Below are positions 46,118 to 59,400 of a stretch of DNA of 64,000 nucleotides, in pieces (within the stretch, counting starts at the first letter, position 1; each line of letters begins with the position of its first letter). A program made the position numbers and the translations under genes. The notes under the pieces are model-generated. The model was given only the letters and a program-made list of their open reading frames with translations, did not search any database and had not been told where the DNA came from. Source of the DNA: Strigops habroptila (Eukaryota; Chordata; Aves; Psittaciformes; Psittacidae); contig NC_044278.2 of assembly GCF_004027225.2 (NCBI RefSeq), positions 9,734,001 through 9,798,000 on the forward strand, in the 5' to 3' direction.

Positions 46118-48185
46118 GCAAGTGACTGTGATGCTGGGGAAAAGACAGCCATGGGTTCTCTCCAGATAAAACACAAGCATAGCAAGGGATGCTGCATGTA
46201 AACATGCAGATGTGGGAAAGGTTCATGAGGTTTTGAATTTGCACCATAGCTGTCAGGGGTCAGGGCTGTAAAATGTAGTACGTCTAGCGAAAGTAGGAAG
46301 GTGTAAATGGACATCTGACTAGTGGGAGTTCCCCACTCAGGCTTGTCTTGGGTAACCTTTTTGCATGTGCGCTGTTTTTAGGCACTGGGAACTGAGAATT
46401 GCTGGTATTTAGGGGTTACACATGGAGTTTTGAAGAACCTGGTGTTCATACTTTTTTTTTGGTTGTTCTCTACAAGCCTATCTGGGGTATCTCAAAACTA
46501 AAACCTGCTTTAGAACACCAAAAAGGTAAAGAACAAGGAGCCATGGCCATGAAAGGGGTTTGCATCAACCCCCGGAGGCTTTCATGATTAGTAGTTGACG
46601 GGATTGCCAAGAGTGTCTGATTCTTGGGTTGTGAGTGGCCTGAGGAAGGAGCATGGGGATAGGAAGCTGCCTTCTGCAAAGCTGGTCTCCCATTGTTTGT
46701 GATGGAAAATTACCACCCTTATTGGCTCTTTATGTAGTCTGAAAGAAATATATAAACGCAGCTCAGTCTTAGTCCTCGTTGAACAATAGTTACTGCAGAT
46801 TCTTTTCTGATAGCCTTGCAGCTGCTCTAACATAAAGCTGTTTGAAAGAATAACATGAGAGGCTTCAGCATGACTGAGCAGACAAGACAGAAATCTAGGA
46901 ATAAATAATTCTGAGATCCAGGGAAGACTCCCAGGAACTATCTAAGGACCTGGCTTTCAAGCAGACCCCTGAAGATCTCCACCTATTGATTCTTATCAAA
47001 TGGAAGCTTAGCAGTTTATGACTATTTATTAAGAGAAAACGTGAAGCCTGCTGAATTCAAAATCTGTGTAACAAAGTTTTGTGGCTGCAAGTTGAATTAG
47101 CCCAATCCAAAACAGGAATTAGCCACTGAAATAATTTACCAGAGGATGTGGCTTCCTTCAGTAAAAGGAAGACATTCCAGCTGAGCAATTATATAGCAAT
47201 TAACATCCGTTACTGTAACGCAATTTCAAACCAGCAGCATTGAATTTAAGGACTGTCAATGCTTTTCATGTTAGCTCTCTGTGCTGACCACAGGAATCTT
47301 TTTTCCAGTGCACAGACTCCACTTGAAAACTCCCTTTGTAACTAGCCTGAATTTCTGGACTACTGTCTATAATAGCTATGATTACTTAGGACTAGGACAG
47401 AGTCAGCTAATCTTAAGCATAGAATACCAACATAATGGCCTTCCCCAGGAAGAAACATTTTTAAGGAGAAGAAATCTGCTATGACTTTAAAAATTATTTT
47501 GATTTAATGGCATACAGCAAATATTAAAGTAACCTAATCAGTCTTATCACTACATGCTAGTATACCACTAAACAGTACATCACAACACTGCAAACAGAAT
47601 CAGAAGATTTTAACTGCACATTTCTATTTTTTACAAGCTTGTATGTCCTCTAGGAATAACTTTAACTTCTGATTTCCTAGGCTGCTTCTTGGGTGGGGTA
47701 ACAACAGTGTTGTAATGTTAATTACTTTGAAGTTGCTGATAGATGCTTTGGAAAGTCTTTATGAAGGCAGATTTCTTTGAGATATGTATCACGCAAGCAT
47801 GCTGTAGTCACTTTGCTTTATAAGCATCTTGTATCAACCACACTGTACATGTGACGGAGTTTTCTCTAGAGGTGCAGTGGTCAAGTGGCCTGGATTTCCT
47901 CGTGCCCAACACTGGATTGACACCAAAAACTGTAGGAGGATACTTTCCCATTAAAAATGGCAGGTGAGGATTAAAGTGGCAAAACGGGGAAGTATAAGAT
48001 CCACAACAATACAGACCCCATTTTTACTTGTTATGCCAGCCCTGCACAATCAGATGTTCACTAGCCTGTCCAGTACAAGTGATGCACCCCCACTACAAGA
48101 ATATATAGGTTTTCAAACTCCTCTTCTATTTTTTCCAACATCTTATTCTCTCTCTGCCCAATTTCTCTCCTCTTTCCCATATTAG
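46118..48185 (+). other. FBXO40: FBXO40 intron with GC-AG ends
   Basis: The donor is AAAAAG|gcaagt and the acceptor a long pyrimidine tract ending cccatattag. Joining here gives HKK|IWQFSSLFS, matching mammalian HRE|IWQFSSLFS in phase 0. Using the nearby GT four bases downstream would shift the frame. GC donors with otherwise perfect consensus are a known minor class. The intron contains no recognisable repeat or gene; some short open frames at 46.4-47.5 kb are chance. Confidence 0.88.
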
Positions 48186-48383
48186 ATCTGGCAATTCAGC
48201 AGCCTGTTCTCCAGAGTTCACAAATGGCAGCGCAACGACGTCGCGTGCATGTCAGAGCACCTGAAGAATTGTCCCTTCTACCAAGTGGAGCACAAGACGG
48301 ACCCCGTGCTGCTGACAGGCATGTGTGAATCTCGAGAGCAGATTCAAAAGACACTGGTTTCTACTTTCAAGCGCAGAGTCTGA
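48186..48383 (+). CDS. FBXO40: FBXO40 last coding exon
   Basis: The exon encodes 65 residues and a TGA stop at 48381-48383: IWQFSSLFSRVHKWQRND, then VACMSEHLKNCPFYQVEH, then KTDPVLLTGMCESREQIQ, then KTLVSTFKRRV. Blocks MSEHLK-CPF, VEHKTDP and LVSTF are shared with the mammalian C-terminus. The tail stops a few residues after the conserved STF block, slightly shorter than the mammalian protein as I recall it. With the main exon this gives about 698 residues plus the unplaced N-terminus, against about 709 in human. Confidence 0.95.
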   Translation: MWQFSSLFSRVHKWQRNDVACMSEHLKNCPFYQVEHKTDPVLLTGMCESREQIQKTLVSTFKRRV

Positions 48384-49430
48384 ACAACCTGCTTCACCTC
48401 TGCCACACTCCTTTCAGGGCCCTTGAAAAGAAGATTTGGGAATTTGGGTGTAAAGATTGTTGCTTCCAACCCTCCGTTGGACATATAAAAATGGCTTCTC
48501 CCCAGCTATGTTTGAAACATCCTGCATCTTTTCTTTTTGTTTTTTTTCCTGCATTAATTTAATTGTTAAAACTTCATCCACTGCTCACTGGTACCACGTG
48601 CTTTCTATTTGTGTTTCCATTCCTTGCTGAATACAGCATCCCAAAAAATACGCAATAAGGATCTTGCTTGAAAACAGCATCTTCGCAACCTTGAAGGTAG
48701 GCTGCTGCTCCTGTACCAGGTCCCTGAGAGAAGCAAGAGCAGTTAATGTACCTAGTTCAACCAGGTCTGAAACACCTTAGTTTTGGGCTGAGAAACCAAG
48801 TTCTAAGAGCACAGGTAGATGCCCTCCTGCCCAACAGACCTAGAGACTGCTAATCTAATTCTGAGACATGGGCAAAAGATAAATGACCCCCCAGAATTAA
48901 GTGAATTAATTAGAACTCCAGTGAGGACTCAGGAATTCACTGCACAACCACAGACTATCATTGAGGACCCTGATTCATCCAAGCATGCCTAGTTGAGCAC
49001 AAACCTAGAGCTGAGCTTTCAAACCAAACCAAAGCAGACGAACATGCTCTTTGTTAGAAATAACCAAGTAGCAAGCAGTTTTAGGGGCTCAAGTGAGTTT
49101 TTGTATTTTTCAGTTAATAACTTTCTCTGGTTTATTTCAAAATACGTTGAAGCCATCAAAGAATATTTAGAGCAACTTTTAGAATTTCTTACCTGCTCAG
49201 TTTTGCAGTTGTACACTGCAAGTTGTAATTGCAAGCAACTATGAACAATATGTCAAAGACATATTATTCTTTTCTGTAAAAGAAAAGGCATTCAGCAACC
49301 CATTCAGTAATGGTACAGGTAATGTTTGCTTCAGTTAAATGGGCTGGAGTATAGGATTTTTTTCCTTTTTTACAGAGCAGAAAAGTGATTAGAATTTAGT
49401 TTCTTTTTTAATAAACATACTGATTTAAAA
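48384..49430 (+). other. FBXO40: FBXO40 3' UTR, probable
   Basis: The region from the stop codon to the first canonical AATAAA (49410-49415) is followed by a GT-rich stretch 'atgtgattgttgagg', which suits a cleavage site near 49430. No ORF or repeat of note lies within. An earlier, weaker signal or a longer UTR is possible. Confidence 0.6.
49410..49415 (+). terminator. FBXO40: Polyadenylation signal AATAAA
   Basis: First canonical AATAAA after the FBXO40 stop, about 1 kb downstream, with a GT-rich element just beyond. Confidence 0.55.
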
Positions 49431-52400
49431 CCAGAATGTGATTGTTGAGGCAACAGATGAAAGAAAGCGGGCATGTTCCCAGGAGTGTCTGTCTTATTAC
49501 GCTATTTAAACCCCTTTCAGAGGTGCTAGTTAGAAATGCCATAGTTGTGGTGGTGGGTGGGATTCCTCTGAAATGATGATAAACTGATTTGACAGCTTAA
49601 AGCCACTGTGCAGCCACAGCGGCACTGACTCACACCCCTTTCTCTTTTAAGCTGGTAGCCAGAAGTGTGAGCTTAGGACACGAGGTCTGGCTTTCACGTC
49701 ACCGTGTCGGGCCAGGAGCTGGGACATCTGCTGGCCTGCACCACCACTCTCCTCGCCTGCACTGGCCAGGTGAAAACTAGCCTGGGCGGATGGACACACA
49801 CAGCATTTGCCATCCCTGGTCTCGGTGCAGATCTGGGATGAGGCAGCTATGCAAGAAGGAGCCTTCTCTTACCGATAAAGGTTGCTGATGAAGCCGAGCT
49901 TAGTGCTTGGTAATCAGCGTGGTGACCGAAACCATGCTGAGTGCAGTTCGGCCTTGTCTACACTTGCATCTTAAGTGGTCCCTGTGAGATTTTTAACCAT
50001 ACAAGGATATTTTTCTTCTCCAGACACACACCCTCAGGAGCATACTATCTGAGTTGTGCAGACAGGGGATTGATCCCAGGAGCAGGAGTAGCAGCAGTTA
50101 GTGGAAGGCTTAAGCCATTGCACAAAACCAAACTGGCCATCCTTTAAAGTTGCTCATAAAAACTCACCTGTCCTCAGAACATCCCATATAACATAAGTCG
50201 ACTGATATTATCACTCTGTTTTACACAGGGAAGTTGACAGAGGTGAGAACATCCAGCCAGACTTCCTAAACTGGTCTCTCCATCAGGGTCTCATCCTTCG
50301 CGTATCATGTGCCTGATTTCGAAAGATGCCGATCACCCAACTGTAGCTGCAGACCATGGTAGATGCAAATGTATGTCCAAAAACTAGGTGCCAGTATCTA
50401 TGCCGGGTAGTTAAAAATGGAGCCACCCAAAATTACGGATAATTTGAGAAGTGAAAAAAACCCCAGACAAAACAGATGCTTAAATAATAGGGTCTCAGAG
50501 CAAGTCAGTGTTTGAGACAGGTATAAGAGACCATGAAAAAGTTCAACCTGTGAACCATCTCTTGCCCAGTCAGCCACTTTTCTGTAAATTGGTGTAACTG
50601 CATTGAAATTGTGCCTTATGTTAGATAAGAATTGGGCTCGTTTTACCTTTAGTGGCAGTGTCACTGCCACTGCTGCTATTACACTTCTGGCCGCCTTCTC
50701 TTGATGCCAGAGGATTTTTGTTCTTCTATCTCCCTGCTCCTGGAGATCGCATGACTTCAGTTCCAGCCTTATCACCACTGATCCTGCTTCTTCCCTGTGG
50801 TTGAGGTGCCAAAGTCAGACTACAGGGAGGATGCAACCTTTACAAACATGGTGGTTTAGGGTACGGATCAGGCATGTTGCAACCTCTCCCTCTTGGGATC
50901 AGATGGGATGTACATACAACATCTAGGAGACTGGATCATTTTCCTGCTGGTACTGCTACAAGATATGCTGGAGAGACACAGGCTGTTAATTCACAGAGAG
51001 AAAGAGACAAATTCACCCCTGTGAATATGTAAGTATACTTCTGTAAAATGTCAGTTTGGTGAAGTGACCTTCAGTATATACAGTGGAAGCTGAAAATCCA
51101 CAGTCATCTTCAGATTGGTCTGATTAACCCAAGTCTGGAAGAGAGAAAGCTGTACAGGGAAGTGGAGATCACCCTTATACCAGTGTGTACCCACCTAGCA
51201 AATGTCAGCTGGTAGCTACTTCTTACTTTATCTCTCAACACTAGTGGAGAGCTGTGGGCTATTGTCCTATGCAATTTAATTAATCAGAGGATGCAGTTAA
51301 TTAAAGGATGCCAAGCAAGCTCAATGTTGATGGTCCTGCTCATTAGCAGAGTCAGCAGAAGCTTTGGGGAGCTGCAAGGAACCATATCTGCCTGCCTGTT
51401 TATCTTGGTGAGCACAACTCTGGCTTACTTAAAAGGCGAAAGGCTTTGGTTTGGGTTCAGCAAGTCCTTAGGCTCCTAGTTTAAGCTCATAACTTGACCA
51501 ATGGAAAGTTAAAACTCTTCCTAAATTTCAGCTTGAAGGATTTGATTAGAAGAAACTGGACATTTGGTGTTTTTCAAAACAGGTCTTACGCGCTGGTGGA
51601 GTTTGAACTGGAAAAGGGGATCCAAGTGCAACAGAGCATTGAGGTTGCTCTCAGTCCAGATGCCATACTCTGGACCTTCATGGCTTTGATCATGTTTGTG
51701 CTGCCCACAAGTCTCGTGAAGGGCAAGAGCAATATTCCACGCACTCCAGGCTGACATGTTTTGTGGTCTTTCCTCTTGTTGGAAGAATGGGATCTGAAAT
51801 GATGGCATTGTGGAAATCACAGAGGTCAGAGCAGAGCAAAAATGCTCAGGACAAGAGAGCAGAAAAATGGGAAACAGGAAAGGTAATGGGTTTGGATAAA
51901 GGACATTTGCCTGATTGGAAGGTGTCATGAGGAGAGGCAAGTAGAGACGAGTTAAAGGGCGCGGGAATGAAGGGAAGTAGGATGTGGAAGAGATGATGCA
52001 GCTGCAAATGGTTTAGGAAGAAATGGTTCAACTCAACAGACACTAGAAGGATAGGAGTGATGTTTAGGAGAGCAGAGACATAAGGGGAATGGAGAGTTTA
52101 TTTTATCTGGTTTCTACTGACAAAGTGAGATATTTGAATGAGCCTGGTGAACTCAGTGAAATGCAGAGTCTGCTCTGAACTGTAATTTACGCAGTGGACC
52201 TCACTCTGTGGCACAGCCTCTGTTCTGGGTTAGAGTATTCAGCCACCAGATTGTTGAAACATGAGCTGAGAGGCCACCATAAAACAACAGAGTCACAAAT
52301 TTTGATCTTCCTGTATGCTCTCATTTGCTGCCAGCAACAGACTTTCTGGATAAATGCTTCTTCTTGAGGAAACGACTGGAAGTTCCCTGTCCGTGTTACA

Positions 52401-53780
52401 CAGTAACATGGGGCAGATGATAACTCTTAAGGGGTGAAAGGGTAGGTAACCTACTGGCACGTATAAGTCTGGGTTGGAGGAAGAAATTACTTGCCAGGCC
52501 TCTAACTCCCAAAACTGAGTGAGCACAGATGAGGTGAAGTTTAACTGAATAGTGTTTGTTATTTTGCAAAACCCTGTAACTCCTTGCTGCTTTTATAATA
52601 ATAAAAAATATTATGGTTTAAAAAAAAACACCCAGCAAAATACAAGTCTTAATTTGTTTTTTTAGTTTCATCACATTCAGATTTGCTTTGCTTTCAAATC
52701 AGATGTGGTAGTTCCTGTACCTATTCATTATGCTCCTTTCCTCTGCTCCACTCTTCAATGTAATTTTCCTGGTTGAAGACTATTATTTGTATTTATTATT
52801 TCTAGTTATTTTATATATATTTAATTTTAACCATTATTTTTTGTTTTGACCCCTTCCTCTTTGCATAGCCACTTTCTCCTTCCTGGGTCAGTTATTTACT
52901 TAGATGAAAAACTTTCTCTTCTTTTAAAAATCCATTTTCCAGATTGAGGTCACATTATATCTACAAACATTTAAAGAAGAGTTTTCTTTGCTGATCCCTC
53001 TCCTTACACCCTTCACTTTGTTGCTGTTCATCCAGGTAGCTACAGATGGATTTTTTCCTTCTTTGGAACTTGGGGTGCAAGTTCCACAGCCACTGTGCTT
53101 CTCTCTCAGACCTTCTGGGCATTTTTCACATCCAGTTTTCTTACTGTTACATTCCATGTTAAAGAGTCTTCTTAATTCCTGGGGTTTAAATTTCTTTTGA
53201 AACAAAACCTATGTGTACAGTAGAGGTCTATTCTTATTTAGCTTCCCACTTCATTTATATGTAAGGAAATTTTGATCACACACTCCAAATTTATTTTTGA
53301 TGACCACCTGCTCTATGACTTAATTGCTATTTACAACTAACAAATCTTTTGTAGGTTCGGTGATGGTTTTGTGAAGGAATTTGTCATCTGTCATGTTGAG
53401 AATTATATGCCTAAGGCCCATTATTATCATGAGAGATTATTCTCTGGCCTATAACTCTGAAGTTAATTTCCCCATGGCAGCATAGTTCTTACTGGGATTT
53501 ATCTCTTTTAATATTAGCTCTCTCCCTACATAGCCAGTTATGAACTTGAGCCATTCACAGCTGACTCTGAGCTGCACCAGAGAAAAGCCTCTTTAAACTT
53601 TCTGAGTTTTATCTGAATAACCTACAACATCATTCATGTGATGCTAATTTACTATCTCCCTTTCTATCAGTCCTGAACAGCAGAATATTTTAATTCCAGG
53701 GCTGAATTTTATTCTGTCATATTTCTGTTACTTGCATGATAACTAGTTTATACCCCATATTAGTTGCCCATATTTCTTTC
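49431..53780. other. Intergenic stretch, no recognisable gene
   Basis: I recognise no coding exon. A short stretch near 50205-50250 ('tctgttttacacagggaagt') loosely resembles the core of MIR-type SINEs. The stretch 51521-51760 is open on both strands but resembles no family I know. The remainder, including the AT-rich 52.5-53.7 kb, is unassigned. Confidence 0.5.
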
Positions 53781-53794
53781 CTACCAATATCTGT

Positions 53795-54085
53795 AAGGTC
53801 GTCACAAAGACAATGGAGCCAATGTCTTCTCAATAGTAGCAGGAGATATAACAAAGGGAATTGGCAACAAGCTGAAGCTTGGCAGGTTCAAGCTGAACTT
53901 CAGGAACAACTTTTTTTACCAGAAGGGAAATGCATCACTGGAACAGGTACCCAGGAAGATGGCAACGTCTCCACTCTTGGAGGGTTTCCAGACTTGGTTG
54001 GACAAAATCATGGTGACCTGATTGAGCCACAGGCTGGATCAGAGACCTCTGGCAATCTCCTCCCACCACCACATCTCTGAGATTC
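53795..54085 (+). mobile_element. CR1 LINE 3' end, old copy
   Basis: The blocks 'cttcaggaacaactttttta', 'ggaacaggtacccaggaaga' and 'tctccactcttggagggttt' lie in the order seen in the CR1 3' region, followed by 'cagacttggttggacaaaat' and 'ggtgacctgattgagccaca'. Substitutions are many and the 3' tail is poorly preserved. The 5' part is lost. Confidence 0.75.
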
Positions 54086-57000
54086 CCTGTAGCACATAGG
54101 CATCTGCCCCCCCTGGCCTCACCTGCTTCCCTTAGCTGAACATGATAGCCTTTTGGCTACCAGTATTGTATGCTTCTGTTTCTCTCATCACAATTGGTAT
54201 ATTCTTTCCCCTTGTTTTCTAGGCCCTGCCCATCAATACCTCCTTATCTGTCATCACATAGTTATTTAACTGGTTTTCATCTCCCTGCATAGGAAAGCAG
54301 ATACACAGCCCTCTCCCAGCATTTGCAGCATCCTAGAATGCGATACCTACACGGTAAAGTTACATTTACTAGCAAGCTTGGTAAGTTGCACAACTTTTTA
54401 CCCGAGCTATTCCTTTTAGCCAGGCTAATCCAGCGTGCAATGGATTGCAGCTCTGGAGAACGGAAGAGTCCCAGCTTTAGCAGACACCTGGAAGGATTTG
54501 ATTACAGACAACAGTCAAGAGTGGATTACTGCTCTGCAAAACAAAGTCTATCACAACTGCTGCTTTGGAGCCTCTTTACAGGCAGCAACCCAAAACTTGT
54601 TTCACAGCTACAGCACAGGTTGTAGACCTACCCAGCTCCTCTGTATAAACAGCTAATGGGCAAATCTGATACTCCAGGAGAAAGCTACAATGAGTTTTTT
54701 AATAGAAATTTCACTGCTAGAAGTTTACAAGATGGAGAAGATCTGTGGTTCTGTGGTTGTGAAAAAGACAGACATGGTTAAATGCTTTTCCTGCCTAACA
54801 GGGAATTTGAAGGTAACACTTAGAAATATTGTATATAACAAACAGGGAAAAAAAGACGCAGAAGGAAGGTGTGGATGGAAAGGAGGTATATGGCACACAA
54901 TAAAAGTGAGAATTTATGAAGCATACAAGGTGATAAGGAGAGTTCAAAATAATCTGGAAAAACTGGATTGCTGCGAGTGCTAACAGCACTTGGAAGGAGT
55001 TCTTTCAAAATACATTGAAAACCAAGAAATGCTAGTAATGGCCTAGGCTCTTATTGGGTGCATATAGGGAAACTGTTGATAGAGAAGATTTTTGATGTAG
55101 GCTTTTTGATACAAAGAAGATCGTTGTTTGTAGGCAGAAAGAAATGGAATTGCCTATTCATACTACGTGAGGATGGTAAACAACTTCCTAACCTATTTGC
55201 AAACTAAGAAGGTTTTAAGAGCATCTATTAAGTGTAAGTATTTTCAGATCAGTAGCCAAGAACATTTGCATCTCAGAATCATAAGATTTGGCTGAGGAGA
55301 CACCTGGCCTAATGGAGTTAAGTATTTAAAAATCCTGGCATATAGAGAAATCCCAAGATCTTGGAAGGGTATGTTGTGCCAGTGTTCACAGAGATGACAC
55401 CAATGATTGTTAGGTGGTTCCATAGTAATAATTACAGGTAAGAGAGTGTGAAGTTACTACGAGTTAACTAACAAGGGCTTCAACAATGAAAATAACAATA
55501 ATTTAGCATGTCTCAAAAAAAAAAGTCTTTGACAAAATAAAACATTTGGTTGATAAAAGCACTGGTGCAGATTTAACAAACCAAGAAAATTCTGAAGAAA
55601 AATAATAGTGTATGTATACATCATCATTTGCTTTGTGTGAATTAATTCCTAGCTAACAGACAAATGGCAGAAATTCATGGTTCAAAAAGAAGGGACAATC
55701 CCTGCTGAAAGAGTGTGCCTCTCTGCAAGAGCTGAGCTGGTTAATATTGGCATCAGGAGATACAACTTGTCAAAAATAGTTTTGATCAAATTTGCAAATG
55801 GCAGGATCAGGAGTTGAAGCGGAGGGAGTCCTTCAGATCAACACAAGTCCCCTGGCCAGCTGAACACACTCAGACAAGATAAGGTGCTCCTCAGGTACTG
55901 GACCAGCATGCTGCTGATCCACAAATCCCTATCAGTTGCCTGGCCTGTGGGAATACATAAGAGTGATCATGGGCAGAATGTAACTGCTGGTGGAAGCACT
56001 TTTTGCTTGTATCATTTCATCTTTATGGAAGGGGAGCTCCAAGGGACCCTTGGTGCCAATACTGGTCCCCTCACTCCCAGAGGCTGTTACTCTTGAGCAG
56101 GACTCAGGGAAGCTTTTTGTACTGCCTGCCTGGGCAATGGGGGGGGTATGTGACAGTGGTTCCTGTGCTGCCAGGGAGGAAGGACAAGCTGCCAAAAGCA
56201 GGAACTTCACTGGTGACCACTGGAGAAGTCGCTGTCACCCACGACTGACAATGCCGAGTTGGAAGCCCAGCAAAGCCTGAAGCTGCAGCACCTTTTGGCA
56301 GTCCAGGCACCCACATGCTTTTTAATTATGCTGAAAACTTGGAAGTGGTCCAGAGCAAAATGACAGGACCGATTGGGAAGGTCAGAAAACACTTTACAGT
56401 GGGCACTGAACCAGTGTCTCTCAATCGCACCCCAGAAAATACAGAGTACTGGTGGCACCATAACCTGCAGGGAAAGGCACAGCGAGAATCAACAGCTGCA
56501 AGTTATATTTAGGCATGTTCAGAGTAAAATAAGACATAATATACTCAACAGTGAGGAAAGAAAATTAATGGAGAGATGAAAGAAATGCATTAAGAGTGGC
56601 CCTTTTCCTCGCAAGGAGAAATATATGATGGCACTCAATTTTATTTGATTACCTGCTCTCTGATGTTCCTCACTGAAGTTGCTATGGAGAATTCATTATT
56701 ACTGTGTCCCTGAAGGTCTCAAGCTTAATTTAAACCACAAAACCAAGTAAAGCATATACCCTAAAGCAGAAAAAGCAATACTTACTGATATACAAAGTGA
56801 CCTTGGGTTACAACGTTCCTTACATTTTAAATATAAAACTTATTACAGAAAATGTCATTAAGAAACTAAAATTCATCAAAGATATACTTGATTGCATTAG
56901 AAAGACATGGATAAATAATACGTTCTGCATCTCTGGGAGACAGCCATGCTGCCTTCCAAGGTCAAATGTGCTGTGGCCAAGTGCCACGTGGCAACACTTG

Positions 57001-58800
57001 CCTGGCCACGTGAATTGAGAAGCAGGAGTCTGGTCATCATCTGATTAGCTGCTAGGCAGATGAACCCATTATAAGGTACACTCTGTCAGTAGAAATAATT
57101 ATTAAAGTAGGTGTTCTAAGCTAGTTCTGTATGAGAATTATTACATAGAAGACATTAAATTTGTTATGGATTTTGTCAACCTGCAAAATGTAAGATTAAG
57201 TTCTTTGCACTTCAGTCAGCACAAGATTACTCAGGGGCTGTGGCTGCATTGTATTGTCAATATGGACAAGCCAAAAGTTCTAATGCAGTACTGAAGGAGC
57301 AGTCATTTTGCAAACAATAAAGCCAAGCTCAAGATTATAGTTTCCACGTAGCTTCCCCTTGTTTGATTATGCCTATGCTCATACAATTTAAGCTAGCTAA
57401 ATAGATCCATCAGTCTAACCAGAGTGGTATAGGTGCACTTTATGAACATAGCTGAAGCTCAGCTGGTACGTGCTTCAGAGAGAACATGCATTAACTAGAA
57501 GTAAAGCATTTGAATTGTGTTAGCTTCAACCTCACATCATATCATAATCACACATTCTGCAGCGCTTCCAAAGCAACTGTGGACAGTGCTTCTCTAACAC
57601 AGCCCAGACACCTTGGTCAGTCAAAGCCCTTTTCTGGAACATGACAGGCACAAGCACATGAGAGGCCAGTCTCAACCCTGGAGGTCAGTGTGCAGAGCTT
57701 CTCCAGCCATGCAGCTGCAACACGCCACAGGAATTCAGTGTAAGTGTCCCCGTTGCAAGGCACCTCAATAAGGACAGGCTTAGTAAGGGTTGCCGTTTAA
57801 AATATAGAGATGTCAATCTTGAAACATTTGAGAATGACATCTCTGCACACATCAGAAGTTCTGAGAGCTGTGCTCACCCTTACATGCAATTGCCAAATTC
57901 ATCACAGATCAGACTGGGAAGAGCCCTTCCTTTGTGCCACAAGGGTTTCAATGATACAGCTCCCTACAGCAGGTAAAGCTGTCCTTCATAAAGCTTGTTC
58001 CCACCTTGGTACCATACACTCAGGCTGAGAAGCTTCAAATTCCACCTGTCACCCTCAGCCTCCTGAAGACTCATAGTGAAGTGCCTAATGCACAGGAATC
58101 ATTCAAAGCTAAAACTCCTCTCCCATACTCCACCAGGCAATGACAGACAGTAACTCATGCTGCCTAGCATGCAGCAGGAAACAGATATCCACACTGACCA
58201 TAGACATGACACCAAACTTTCCCACAACTCCTCCATCTTGATCAGTGAACTGCAAGGAATCTCTGCTAACTGCTTGGCAGGGATGGGCTGGGACAAAGCA
58301 CCAGGGCCAGCATTCATGCTCTCTGACTGTACATTTCTTCCAGATCAGAAGCTTGAAGCAGCAAGCTCTGTTGCAAGAGCTTGGCATCACAGTCCTCGGT
58401 TGGATCAGCACAGTGAGCAGCAGGTGGTTCACACATATACACAGTAAGATGACTCTCACATGGCTGCAGCTTCTTGAAAGCCCACGGGCATCAGGTAGTT
58501 TTCTCAGAGGTCACCACAACTATACAATGGCTGCTTCTTCTCCCTAACACTGCCCACAGGAACACTGCCTCGGGGCTTCTCTCTGTAAACAGAGTACGGA
58601 ATACTGACCAAAGATACATCTTCACTAGTGCTGCACATTTGCTTTTCTTAGTAACAGCAATCTTCTGCATTTATCACCTTCTCTGACCTTCTGTCCTTCA
58701 TCTGGACTTCAGTCACATGAGCAATGATAAGCTACAAGGCATAATGAAGCTCCTGTAACATTCTGCACTCTCTCCCTCTCAAAAAACCCCAAACCAACCC
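54086..58800. other. Intergenic stretch, no recognisable gene
   Basis: No coding exon, RNA gene or well-preserved repeat is recognisable. A few places (near 55275 and 55535-55580) recall CR1 fragments but are too decayed to assign. Confidence 0.5.
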
Positions 58801-58882
58801 AAACAAAACCAAACCAATCAATCAAAGACAGATAGGAGAAAGAGGAAAAGGGGAAAAAGAAAAGGGAAAAGAGAAAAGGATT
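58765..58882. repeat. A/C-rich then purine-rich low-complexity tract
   Basis: 'aaaccaacccaaacaaaacc' and similar CAAAACC-type units run into a purine stretch 'aggaaaaggggaaaaagaaa'. Low complexity only. Confidence 0.7.
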
Positions 58883-58899
58883 GGGTGTTTCTTTTCTTC

Positions 58900-59400
58900 A
58901 AGCCTCCAGCTCTATTACAATCACCCCCTACCTTGTGTCCCGCATAAAAGCAGGGGACACATGCTTCCCTCCAGAGCCTGATGTGTTACACCAAGTCAGT
59001 CCAGCTCCTACTCACTGCCAAAACATGCTCCTCCTCACAGGTCAGCTGACTCCGAGGTCACTCTCCTCTTGAGCTTTAAAAAGTGGCATCACATTCACCA
59101 CTTTCCGCTCCTCGGCAAGCCTGGGTTACACACTGCTTGGAGAAGCTCAGCTATTTTATTACTGGGTTCCTTTAAGACTCTTGGGCAAATGCCATTGCCC
59201 ACAGCAAGTTGTTACTGTTTGCTTTGTCAGTGTGTTGAACAGCCTTTTCCACCGCTGCTTCAGTTTCAGACATGTTCATTGGTGAACCCCACCCTGCTGA
59301 AGAATGGATCCTGCCACGTTGATCTCATCACTCAACACTTAACACAGATGCAGGGATTTCTGCAATGGCCTTATCTCTCCTGTGCACTGCTCTCATAGCC
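58900..59400 (-). mobile_element. Possible decayed CR1 ORF2 fragment (reverse transcriptase region)
   Basis: The minus strand, read with frame changes, gives pieces such as SLKEPSNKIAELLQ and KVVNVMPLFKAQEESDLG. They recall the CR1 reverse-transcriptase stretch (RVLKELANEIAKPL...VTPIFKKGKKEDPGNY) in the right order and spacing. Frameshifts and stops make it a dead relic. Boundaries are rough and the call is tentative. Confidence 0.45.

Noticed and set aside
46118..46201. Read-through end of the FBXO40 open frame (ASDCDAGEKTAMG...)
   Set aside because: It lies past the GC donor. The conserved C-terminus is encoded instead by the exon at 48186, so this is intronic, though intron retention would give this alternative tail.
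50205..50250. MIR-like SINE core
   Set aside because: Only a loose resemblance over about 40 bases; not enough to annotate.
55270..55300. Possible CR1 3' end on the minus strand ('cagaatcataagatttggct')
   Set aside because: The match is limited to a few bases and the following sequence does not continue the CR1 pattern.
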